6,027 bases of DNA. Source: Chitinophaga pinensis (GTDB lineage: Bacteria > Bacteroidota > Bacteroidia > AKYH767-A > OLB10). The stretch's first letter is position 1; the number at the start of each line of letters is the position of its first letter. The notes below the pieces were generated by a model that had not been told where the DNA came from, did not search any database, and worked only from the letters and a program-made list of their open reading frames with translations. The position numbers and the translations under genes are program-made. The stretch is taken from the NCBI GenBank assembly GCA_945872015.1, contig CAMBYJ010000118.1, positions 1 to 6,027 of the forward strand. Reading direction: 5' to 3'. Shown in pieces: positions 1 through 6,027 of the stretch.

Positions 1-1538
1 AAAACGTTAATATCGTTGATGATTACATAGTAAGCGTTCGTATCCCAAAGGTCGCGGGCGATAAGTGCTTTTAATTGCGTTGTAATTAATTTCTCAGATG
101 TTTTAATACCTACATTATCGCGTTTTATATTTTTCTTTTCTGCGTAAGCGATAAAATCTTCTAAAAAGTCTTTCGTGATTTTAAAATCATTTTTAAACTG
201 ATAAACATCTTTGTATTTACCCAATAGCATCGCACGATTAGCATCAACATAGTTTAATGTAAACTCATTTAATGTTCCGTTTCTTCTTAGTTCATCGTAG
301 TACTTACTGCTCATGCTTGTATCCAATCCAACAAACACATCAGGCATAATACCACCGCCACCATATACAACACGACCACCCATTGTTTTGCATTTTAAGC
401 TATCAATAAACTTGATGCTGTCTGCATGATAAAGTTCTCCATGCTGATAACGCATACTGATATCCATATCATAGTTTTCATCGCCTGGCTCATAATGTTT
501 CTGAATACATCTTCCCGAAGGAGTATAATAACGCGCTATCGTTAAACGTACTGCCGAACCATCAGGTAATGGAAAAGGTTTTTGTACTAATCCTTTTGCA
601 AATGTTCTTCTTCCTACAATAAGTGCGCGATCCCAATCTTGTAAAGCACCAGAAACAATCTCACTAGCAGAGGCAGATGATTCATTTACTAATACAACAA
701 CCTTCCCTTTTTCAAAACCACCCACCGATGTTGAGTAATTATCCTGACGAGGATTATTTTTTCCAATTGTATAAACAACTTCTTTTCCGTTACTTAAAAA
801 TTCATCTGCCAATTCAATGGCTCTGTTCAGATAGCCACCACCGTTATCAGATAAATCCAGGATAATGCTTTCTACTTTTTGTGCTTTTAATTTCTCTAAC
901 GCCTGTTTAAACTCTTCAACGGTACTATCGGCAAAACGACTGATTTTGATATAGCCAATTGTAGGCGTAATCATATAAGCAGCGTCAACGCTGTACAATG
1001 GAATTTTATCTCTTGTAATGGTAAAAGGAATTAACTCGTTATTCCCTCGTCTGTAAACATCAACTTTTACTTTAGTTCCTTTATTGCCTCTTAATTTCTT
1101 AAGTACATCGTTATTTTTAATGCCAATATTGGCTACACTGTTTCCGTCAATTTTTACGATTCGATCACCAGCACGTAAGCCTAATTTTTCTGATGGTCCA
1201 CCAGAGATTGTTTGGGTAATCATGATGGTGTCTTCCAAAATACTGAACTGAACACCAATCCCTTCAAAATTTCCAACCAATGGTTCATTCACTTCTTTTA
1301 ATTCTTCTGCAGGAATATAAACAGAGTGAGGGTCTAATTCTTTTAATAAATTTCTGATAGCATCATCTGAAATCTTTTTCTCATCAATACTGTCAACATA
1401 AGCATAATTAATCATGCTCATCAAGGCATCTAGTTTTTCGGCGGTAGGACTAATCTGTGCAATTGATTTTCCAAAAGAAAGGGTGAATAAAGCTGCTGTA
1501 ATAAAGCATTTAAAGTAAAAACTTGGCCTGTAAATCAT
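1..1538 (-). CDS. S41 family C-terminal processing peptidase with PDZ domain (3' end cut by window edge)
   Basis: An exported serine protease of the S41 (CtpA/Tsp/Prc) family, which cleaves proteins near their C-termini in the periplasm or at the envelope. Hand translation from the ATG at 1538-1536 gives 512 uninterrupted codons running off the left edge. Residues 1-28 form a signal peptide with a hydrophobic stretch, cleaved probably around SIAQ. A PDZ domain spans about 88-175 (FEGIGVQFS, then LRAGDRIVKIDG). The protease core follows, with LDLSDNGGGYL at 228-238. The catalytic motif is SASASEI, and the spacing of family catalytic residues (Ser, +11 Asp, +25 Lys in E. coli Tsp) fits S290, D301 and K315 (TFAKGLVQ), so it looks active. 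A C-terminal helical extension follows GGGGIMPD (393-400). By comparison with relatives only some 15-30 residues are probably missing. It is divergent from htpG. Specific substrates cannot be inferred. Confidence 0.95.
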   Translation of the reverse strand, partial: MIYRPSFYFKCFITAALFTLSFGKSIAQISPTAEKLDALMSMINYAYVDSIDEKKISDDAIRNLLKELDPHSVYIPAEELKEVNEPLVGNFEGIGVQFSILEDTIMITQTISGGPSEKLGLRAGDRIVKIDGNSVANIGIKNNDVLKKLRGNKGTKVKVDVYRRGNNELIPFTITRDKIPLYSVDAAYMITPTIGYIKISRFADSTVEEFKQALEKLKAQKVESIILDLSDNGGGYLNRAIELADEFLSNGKEVVYTIGKNNPRQDNYSTSVGGFEKGKVVVLVNESSASASEIVSGALQDWDRALIVGRRTFAKGLVQKPFPLPDGSAVRLTIARYYTPSGRCIQKHYEPGDENYDMDISMRYQHGELYHADSIKFIDSLKCKTMGGRVVYGGGGIMPDVFVGLDTSMSSKYYDELRRNGTLNEFTLNYVDANRAMLLGKYKDVYQFKNDFKITKDFLEDFIAYAEKKNIKRDNVGIKTSEKLITTQLKALIARDLWDTNAYYVIINDINV

Positions 1539-1644
1539 ATGAATTGTTTTGAATATGCGAAGTTTAAAAATTTATTAATCGGATTATTTATTGTCAGAAT
1601 CATTGCTAACAATCTTATTAACGAACAAATCTCTGAAATAGTTC

Positions 1645-1722
1645 GTGACAAAATAAATAACGGGTGACAAAACTGCTTTAATTAACCGAATTATAACGGT
1701 ATTTTTGAAGTCAAATTGTCAC
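1645..1722. repeat. Three GTGACAA copies around the htpG promoter (candidate operator)
   Basis: GTGACAAAA occurs at 1645-1653 and again at 1664-1672 as direct repeats. The reverse complement TTGTCAC is at 1716-1722. The second and third copies bracket the proposed promoter at 1677-1707, one just upstream of the -33 element and one near the expected transcription start. A shorter TTGTCA lies at 1591-1596. By eye the heptamer was not found elsewhere in the window. It is not the CIRCE element bound by HrcA. That it binds a regulator is inference only. Confidence 0.35.
1677..1707 (+). promoter_or_regulatory. Bacteroidota-type promoter for htpG
   Basis: TATTTTTG at 1700-1707 is an exact match to the Bacteroidota -7 consensus TAnnTTTG. 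TTTA at 1677-1680 matches three of four positions of the -33 element TTTG, with a 19-base spacer, which is the expected distance. Transcription would start at about 1712-1716, giving a leader of roughly 60 bases before the ATG at 1776. No equally good promoter was found for the divergent S41 gene; the nearest is TAAATTTT on the minus strand at 1574-1567, with one mismatch and no clear -33 element. Confidence 0.55.
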
Positions 1723-1732
1723 GCTATTCAGA

Positions 1733-1761
1733 TGGCATTTTAATTGCCAAAGGCGCGCGCC
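1733..1761 (+). promoter_or_regulatory. Structured htpG leader: small hairpin plus GC palindrome
   Basis: Inside the predicted 5' untranslated leader, TGGCA (1733-1737) and TGCCA (1745-1749) can pair around a seven-base loop. Immediately after lies GGCGCGCGCC (1752-1761), a perfect 10-base palindrome that stands out in AT-rich DNA. Competing pairings are possible: TGGC at 1733-1736 with GCCA at 1759-1762, or GCC at 1746-1748 with GGC at 1752-1754. The palindrome ends 14 bases before the ATG, followed by an A-rich stretch and no Shine-Dalgarno sequence. A regulatory role is a guess. Confidence 0.3.
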
Positions 1762-1775
1762 AAAAAAATTCAATT

Positions 1776-3587
1776 ATGACTACAGGAAAAATAAATGTAC
1801 AAACGGAAAATATCTTTCCGATTATTAAAAAGTTTCTTTACAGCGACCACGAAATCTTCCTTCGTGAATTAGTAGCAAATGCTGTAGATGCAACAGGGAA
1901 AATTAAAACATTAACCTCCATTGGAGAGAACAAAACGGAACTGGGGGAGTTAATGGTGGAGGTAATTATCGACAAAGAAAATAAAACACTTACTATTCGC
2001 GATCGCGGATTAGGAATGACAGCAGAGGAAGTTGAGAAATACATTAATCAGATTGCATTCTCAGGTGCAGAGGAGTTTGTCAATAAATATAAAGATCAGA
2101 CAGAAGGAAATTTAATTGGTAAGTTCGGATTAGGCTTTTACTCTGGGTTTATGGTTTCTGATAAAGTGGAAATCTATTCCCGCTCTTTTAAAGCTACTGA
2201 AAAAGAGGCCATCCGCTGGAGCTGTGATGGAAGTCCTGATTACACCATGATTACCGACATAAAAGCAGACCGCGGAACAGATATCATCCTCCATATCAAT
2301 GAAGAGTCGTTGGAGTTTTTAGAGGAAGCAAGAATAAAAACAATGCTTGACAAATACTGTCGCTTTTTACCAGTTTCGATTAAGTTTAAAGAGGAGCAAA
2401 TTAATAATACGACTCCTGCTTGGGTTAAAAAGCCAAGTGAATTAACACACGAAGATTATTTAGCATTTTACAAGGAGTTATATCCAATGGCAGAAGATCC
2501 ATTGTTTTATATTCATCTGAATGTGGATTTCCCTTTTAATCTTACCGGAATTCTTTATTTCCCTAAGCTGAAAAAGAATTTAGAAGTTCAGAAAAATAAG
2601 ATTCAGTTGTATTGTCGTCAGGTGTTTGTGACTGATTCTGTAGAAGGAATTGTTCCTGAATTTTTAACCCTATTACACGGAGTAATTGATTCGCCAGATA
2701 TTCCTTTGAATGTGAGTCGTTCGTATTTACAAAGCGATTCAAACGTTAAGAAAATAAGTAATCATATTCTGAAAAAAGTATCTGATAAGCTTGAAGAGTT
2801 GTTTAATGAAAACAGAACTGATTTCGAAGCGAAGTGGGACGATATCGGGGTGTTTATTAAATACGGAATGTTAAGCGAAGAAAAGTTTTATGATCGAGCA
2901 AAATCGTTTTGTCTTCTAAAAAATACAGATGCAAAATATTTCACATTCGACGAATATAAATTGGCGGTAGAGCCTAATCAGACAGATAAAGACAATAAAC
3001 TTGTTTACACGTATACTTCTAATCTTGAAGAGCAATATGCATTTGTAGAGGCGGCTAAAAACAAAGGCTATGATGTTTTACAAATGGATGGTGTGATTGA
3101 TAGTCATATTGCTAACTTTTTAGAGTATAAATTAGAGAACACTTCATTTATTCGTGTAGATGCTGATACTGCAGATAACCTGATTAAGAAAGATGATAAG
3201 CGTCCGATTTTATTATCCGAAGATGAGCAAACTGCCATTAAAGAACTGACGGAAAAAGCAGTTGAAAAGGAAAAATATTTTGTTCAATTGGAAGGACTTT
3301 CAGAAACAGATGCCCCTGCATTAATTACGCGTCCTGAGTTTATGCGTCGTATGAAAGAGATGGCTGCAACAGGCGGTGGATATGAATTTATGACTGGCAT
3401 GGGTGAGCAGCTTAATCTGATCATCAATGCAAATCACCCCTTGATGAAAAAGGTCATAAGTGCTACATCAGAGGAGGAAAAGCAAAAAATGATGCGTCAG
3501 GCTGTTGACCTTGCAATGCTTTCACAGGGATTGTTAAAAGGGGAAGCATTAAGCGGATTTATTCGTCGTTCGGTAGAGCTTATTTAA
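1776..3587 (+). CDS. htpG: Molecular chaperone HtpG (bacterial Hsp90)
   Basis: Cytoplasmic ATP-dependent dimeric chaperone that remodels client proteins, typically with DnaK, and is often heat-induced. The complete protein is 603 residues. The N-terminal GHKL ATPase domain (about 1-210) has RELVANAVDA with catalytic E31 and Mg-binding N35, the nucleotide-binding DRGLGM (D76), and the lid glycines GKFGLGFYSGF at 115-125. The middle domain (about 220-460) carries LNVSRSYLQ, whose R315 corresponds to the ATP-contacting arginine of the family. The C-terminal dimerisation domain (about 490-603) includes NANHPLM. There is no eukaryotic long charged linker or MEEVD tail. The ATG at 1776 is chosen because MTTGKINVQTENIFPIIKKF aligns with the N-terminus of Bacteroidota relatives. 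The reading frame extends upstream to a TTG at 1716, but those 20 residues do not resemble the family and the TTG falls at about the expected transcription start. It is monocistronic, with its own promoter and terminator. Confidence 0.97.
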   Translation: MTTGKINVQTENIFPIIKKFLYSDHEIFLRELVANAVDATGKIKTLTSIGENKTELGELMVEVIIDKENKTLTIRDRGLGMTAEEVEKYINQIAFSGAEEFVNKYKDQTEGNLIGKFGLGFYSGFMVSDKVEIYSRSFKATEKEAIRWSCDGSPDYTMITDIKADRGTDIILHINEESLEFLEEARIKTMLDKYCRFLPVSIKFKEEQINNTTPAWVKKPSELTHEDYLAFYKELYPMAEDPLFYIHLNVDFPFNLTGILYFPKLKKNLEVQKNKIQLYCRQVFVTDSVEGIVPEFLTLLHGVIDSPDIPLNVSRSYLQSDSNVKKISNHILKKVSDKLEELFNENRTDFEAKWDDIGVFIKYGMLSEEKFYDRAKSFCLLKNTDAKYFTFDEYKLAVEPNQTDKDNKLVYTYTSNLEEQYAFVEAAKNKGYDVLQMDGVIDSHIANFLEYKLENTSFIRVDADTADNLIKKDDKRPILLSEDEQTAIKELTEKAVEKEKYFVQLEGLSETDAPALITRPEFMRRMKEMAATGGGYEFMTGMGEQLNLIINANHPLMKKVISATSEEEKQKMMRQAVDLAMLSQGLLKGEALSGFIRRSVELI

Positions 3588-3611
3588 GGTCTTAAAATTT
3601 ATTCACAAATC

Positions 3612-3643
3612 AGCCTTGGTAATAAAATCACCGAGGCTTTTTT
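3612..3643 (+). terminator. Intrinsic terminator after htpG
   Basis: AGCCTTGGT (3612-3620) pairs with ACCGAGGCT (3630-3638) to give a nine-base-pair stem with one G-U pair and a nine-base loop. It is followed directly by a run of T to 3643. It lies 24 bases after the htpG stop codon. Confidence 0.85.
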
Positions 3644-3644
3644 G

Positions 3645-3652
3645 TATCTTTG
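3645..3652 (+). promoter_or_regulatory. -7 promoter motif for the DUF3127 gene
   Basis: TATCTTTG matches TAnnTTTG exactly and lies 30 bases before the ATG at 3683, so the leader would be short (about 20-25 bases). No clear -33 element is seen at the usual spacing. That position falls within the loop of the preceding terminator hairpin. The upstream terminator supports the need for a new promoter here. Confidence 0.5.
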
Positions 3653-3682
3653 ATGTAGAAAATAATAAAAATCAATATAACT

Positions 3683-4069
3683 ATGAGTTACGAAGTAAAT
3701 TGCAAATTAATGGAAGTGCAATCAGAACAATCTGGCGAAGGAAAAAATGGTCGTTGGGTAAAACAAACTTTTATCGGAGAAACAATGGATCAATATCCTA
3801 AAAAGATAGCATTCACTGCATTCAACGAACAACTAATTACACAGCTAAAGGGAATGTCAATGGGTTCAACAGTTAAAGTAAATTTCAGAGTTGAATCAAG
3901 AGAGTATAACGGAAAATGGTACACGGATGTACGCGCATTTGGCTTAACATCAATGTCGGCTCCAGCATCTCAACCAATGTCGTCACAAGGCGATTCTTAC
4001 GGAGAGCAAGTACTAAACAATACAATGGAAGGTCTTACGCAATCTGATGCTGGTGATCTACCTTTTTAA
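3683..4069 (+). CDS. DUF3127 protein, OB-fold-like with SSB-type C-terminal tail
   Basis: A small complete protein of 128 residues in the DUF3127 family, which is largely restricted to Bacteroidota and has no firmly assigned role that I know of. The conserved core spans residues 1-88: an N-terminal strand region (SYEVNCKLMEVQ), a WVKQTFIGET strand, PKKIAFTAF, then the signature NFRVESREYNGKWYTDVRAF at about 67-86. The strand-rich pattern resembles an OB fold. Residues 89-117 are a flexible linker rich in Ser, Gln, Pro and Gly. The protein ends SDAGDLPF, resembling the acidic DDDIPF tip of single-stranded-DNA-binding protein that recruits repair and replication enzymes. It is therefore easily mislabelled ssb, but it lacks a recognisable canonical SSB core, so no symbol is given. 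It sits between htpG and the S46 gene as its own unit, with a promoter motif before it and a terminator after it. Family assignment is confident; DNA or partner binding is inferred. Confidence 0.88.
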   Translation: MSYEVNCKLMEVQSEQSGEGKNGRWVKQTFIGETMDQYPKKIAFTAFNEQLITQLKGMSMGSTVKVNFRVESREYNGKWYTDVRAFGLTSMSAPASQPMSSQGDSYGEQVLNNTMEGLTQSDAGDLPF

Positions 4070-4089
4070 TTAGTAATCAAATCATAATT

Positions 4090-4114
4090 AATCCCGCACC
4101 CCGCGGGATTTTTT
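4090..4114 (+). terminator. Intrinsic terminator after the DUF3127 gene
   Basis: AATCCCGC (4090-4097) and GCGGGATT (4103-4110) form a perfect eight-base-pair GC-rich stem around the loop ACCCC, followed by a T run to 4114. It starts 21 bases after the stop codon of the DUF3127 gene. Confidence 0.9.
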
Positions 4115-4142
4115 ATTTATACAAATGATAAAAATATATTTG
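4112..4142 (+). promoter_or_regulatory. Bacteroidota-type promoter for the S46 peptidase gene
   Basis: TATATTTG at 4135-4142 matches TAnnTTTG exactly. TTTA at 4112-4115 is a three-of-four match to the -33 element with a 19-base spacer, the same arrangement as upstream of htpG. The -33 element overlaps the T run of the preceding terminator. Only 14 bases separate the -7 motif from the ATG at 4157, so the mRNA leader would be very short. No Shine-Dalgarno sequence is visible, which is usual in this phylum. Confidence 0.5.
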
Positions 4143-4156
4143 CAAAAAATCAGAAA

Positions 4157-6027
4157 ATGAAAAAGACCGTCTTAATTATTACTCTCTTGTTTTGTTCTTT
4201 CTTTTCGAAAGCAGATGAAGGGATGTGGTTTCCTCAATTACTTCAGCAGTTAAATATTGCTGATATGCAAATGCGAGGATTGAAAATATCGGCAGAAGAT
4301 ATTTATAGTGTAAACAAAAGCAGTTTAAAGGATGCCATTGTTTTATTTGGTGGTGGCTGCACAGGAGAAATTATTTCCAAGCAAGGCTTGCTTTTGACCA
4401 ATCACCATTGTGGTTTTGGTGAGATACAATCACATTCAACCATAGAGCATAATTATTTGAAAGATGGTTTTTGGGCTACCACGTTAAAGGATGAATTGCC
4501 TTGTCCTGGACTTACTGCTTCATTTGTAATTAGCATTACCGATGTAACAGCGCAGTTTAATGAAGTTTTAAAAGACGGAATGTCAGAGCAAGTAAGAAAT
4601 GAAAAAATTAAAGATTTGGCCATGCAAATAGAAAAGAAAGCGATTGAAGGAACACATTACGAAGCAAAGGTTCGTCAGTTTTTTTCGGGCAACGAATTTT
4701 ATTTAATCACAACAGAAACATTTAAAGATGTTCGTATGGTGGGTGCGCCTCCTTCATCAATTGGAAAGTTTGGTGGTGATACTGACAACTGGATGTGGCC
4801 TCGTCATACTGGCGACTTCTCACTGTTCCGCATATACGCTAACAAAGAGAATAAGCCAGCAGAGTATAACGAATCGAATGTTCCGTTTGTTCCTCGTTCG
4901 TCACTATCAATAAATATTGGTGGTGTGCAGGAGAATGACTTTACAATGGTATATGGTTTTCCGGGTCGTACACAGCAGTATATTTCTTCTTATCAAGAGG
5001 AAATGATTTTAAAAACAATTAATCCAGAGCGTATAAAAGTAAGAACAGAAAAACTGCGTATCATGGATGATGCTATGCGCAGCAGCGAAAAACTGCATAT
5101 CCAATATGCTGCAAAGCAAAGTAGCGTAAGTAATGGATGGAAAAAATGGCAAGGTGAATCAAAGGGCTTGATAGAATCAAATGGACTAGAAAAGAAAGAA
5201 ACATTGGAGCAAGGATTTAATCAGTGGTTATTAGCTAATCCTAATCAGCAACAAAAGTACGGACAAGTATTGCCAGGGCTAAAAGTTTTATATGCTGCTA
5301 ACAGACCTTATATTTCTGCTAATAATTATTATTCTGAAGCGGCTTATGGTGTTGAGTTATTAACTTATTCGTTAAACTTTCAAAGCCTGGCAGAACTTTC
5401 TCTTGCTAAACAGATTGATGAAAGTAAATTGGCTACAGAGCAGAATAAACTTTTTAATACCATATCAGATTTTTATCGTGATTATGATCAAGCAACCGAC
5501 AAACAATTTTTTCAATCGTTGTTATTGATGTTTGATAAGAATGTTCCCGATAGTTTAAAGCCTGTTTATTTTATAGAACAACGTAAAAAGTATCAAGGCG
5601 ATTTTGTTAAATGGTCGGATGATGTTTATTCGAACACAATTTTTAGCGATTCAACAGCAGTAGCAAAATTCTTAGCTGCTTATAAACCGAGCATGGTAAA
5701 AAAGATTTTAAATGATCCTGCTTATAAATTGATGGAACCGATAGCATCGTATTATAAAACGAAAATAGCAGCTAAGGTTAACGGTATGTCGTTAGAGTTA
5801 GGAAAATTAAATCGCTTGTACATGGCTGCGCAACGCGAAATGAATACATCAAAAAAATATTATCCTGATGCGAACAGCACCTTACGTGTAGCTTATGGTA
5901 ATGTAAAAAGTTATTTCCCTCGTGATGGAGTAAAATACAATTACTTTACAACGTTAGATGGTATCATGGAAAAGTATATTAAAGGTCATGAAGAGTTTGA
6001 TGTGTCGCCTAAGCTACTTGATTTATA
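4157..6027 (+). CDS. S46 family dipeptidyl-peptidase (DPP7/DPP11 type), 3' end cut by window edge
   Basis: An exported serine exopeptidase that releases dipeptides from the N-terminus of peptides, probably in the periplasm, supplying amino acids from protein breakdown. Hand translation from the ATG at 4157 gives 623 open codons to the right edge. A signal peptide (residues 1-19) ends SKA, leaving a mature start DEGMWFPQLL, typical of the family. GGGCTGEI (65-72) is followed by LLLTNHHCGFGEIQ, where H84 is the likely catalytic histidine. NWMWPRHTGDFSLFRIY (211-227) supplies substrate N-terminus-binding residues and the likely catalytic D220. The spacing fits the known family members (for example H85 and D227 in Porphyromonas gingivalis DPP11). 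The middle residues form the helical domain that caps the active site. The catalytic serine (GNSGSP, near residue 650) and the downstream residue that separates acidic-specific DPP11 from hydrophobic-preferring DPP7 lie beyond the window, so activity and specificity cannot be settled. Expected full length is about 700-720 residues. Confidence 0.95.
   Translation, partial: MKKTVLIITLLFCSFFSKADEGMWFPQLLQQLNIADMQMRGLKISAEDIYSVNKSSLKDAIVLFGGGCTGEIISKQGLLLTNHHCGFGEIQSHSTIEHNYLKDGFWATTLKDELPCPGLTASFVISITDVTAQFNEVLKDGMSEQVRNEKIKDLAMQIEKKAIEGTHYEAKVRQFFSGNEFYLITTETFKDVRMVGAPPSSIGKFGGDTDNWMWPRHTGDFSLFRIYANKENKPAEYNESNVPFVPRSSLSINIGGVQENDFTMVYGFPGRTQQYISSYQEEMILKTINPERIKVRTEKLRIMDDAMRSSEKLHIQYAAKQSSVSNGWKKWQGESKGLIESNGLEKKETLEQGFNQWLLANPNQQQKYGQVLPGLKVLYAANRPYISANNYYSEAAYGVELLTYSLNFQSLAELSLAKQIDESKLATEQNKLFNTISDFYRDYDQATDKQFFQSLLLMFDKNVPDSLKPVYFIEQRKKYQGDFVKWSDDVYSNTIFSDSTAVAKFLAAYKPSMVKKILNDPAYKLMEPIASYYKTKIAAKVNGMSLELGKLNRLYMAAQREMNTSKKYYPDANSTLRVAYGNVKSYFPRDGVKYNYFTTLDGIMEKYIKGHEEFDVSPKLLDL

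Noticed and set aside
677..865. Plus-strand open frame of 62 codons
   Set aside because: Lies antisense within the S41 protease coding region, with no recognisable protein.
1716..1775. N-terminal extension of HtpG from a TTG start at 1716
   Set aside because: The 20 added residues do not resemble HtpG, the segment overlaps the likely transcription start and leader hairpins, and MTTGKINVQTENIF from 1776 matches the family N-terminus.
1539..1775. CIRCE/HrcA operator upstream of htpG
   Set aside because: No TTAGCACTC-N9-GAGTGCTAA-like inverted repeat is present.
1838..2044. Minus-strand open frame of 68 codons
   Set aside because: Antisense shadow of the htpG ATPase domain.
3616..3801. Plus-strand open frame of 61 codons
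   Set aside because: Begins in the htpG terminator and overlaps the DUF3127 gene in another frame; no family features.
3683..4069. Annotating this gene as ssb
   Set aside because: The tail is SSB-like but the core carries the DUF3127 signature ESREYNGKWYTD and not the canonical SSB sequence.
4728..4913. Plus-strand open frame of 61 codons
   Set aside because: Out-of-frame shadow inside the S46 peptidase gene around its NWMWPRHTGDF motif.
1..6027. A multi-gene defence, mobile or secretion system
   Set aside because: All four genes belong to recognised chromosomal families, each with its own transcription signals; no transposase, integrase, repeat array or toxin-like gene is visible.

Overview
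The window looks like ordinary chromosome from a low-GC member of the Bacteroidota. The evidence is a Bacteroidota-type HtpG, a DUF3127 protein and an S46 dipeptidyl-peptidase, the last two being families found largely in this phylum. In addition, three TAnnTTTG (-7 type) promoter motifs sit upstream of plus-strand genes, and no Shine-Dalgarno sequence is visible before the starts. Genus cannot be read from the sequence. There is no rRNA, tRNA, CRISPR array, insertion sequence or phage gene.

Layout: (1) Positions 1-1538, minus strand: an exported S41 C-terminal processing protease with a PDZ domain. Its last few residues lie off the left edge. (2) 1539-1775: a divergent intergenic region with a promoter for htpG, three copies of GTGACAA around that promoter, and a leader with small hairpins and a GC-only palindrome. 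(3) 1776-3587, plus: htpG (bacterial Hsp90), complete, followed by an intrinsic terminator. (4) 3683-4069, plus: a complete 128-residue DUF3127 protein with an SSB-like C-terminal tail, with its own promoter motif and terminator. (5) From 4157 off the right edge, plus: an exported S46 dipeptidyl-peptidase (DPP7/DPP11 family), cut just before its catalytic serine is expected. The S41 and S46 genes are absent from the supplied ORF set only because they are open at the window edges; both were translated by hand.

Each gene appears to be its own transcription unit: the two plus-strand gaps (95 and 87 bp) each hold a terminator followed closely by a new promoter motif. The functions are general housekeeping: cytoplasmic protein folding, a probable nucleic-acid-associated OB-fold protein, and two exported or periplasmic proteases. 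A common theme of protein quality control and peptide use can be suggested, but nothing in the sequence shows joint regulation. I found no convincing undescribed system. The most testable items are the repeat cluster and structured leader of htpG, and the SSB-like tail of the DUF3127 protein.
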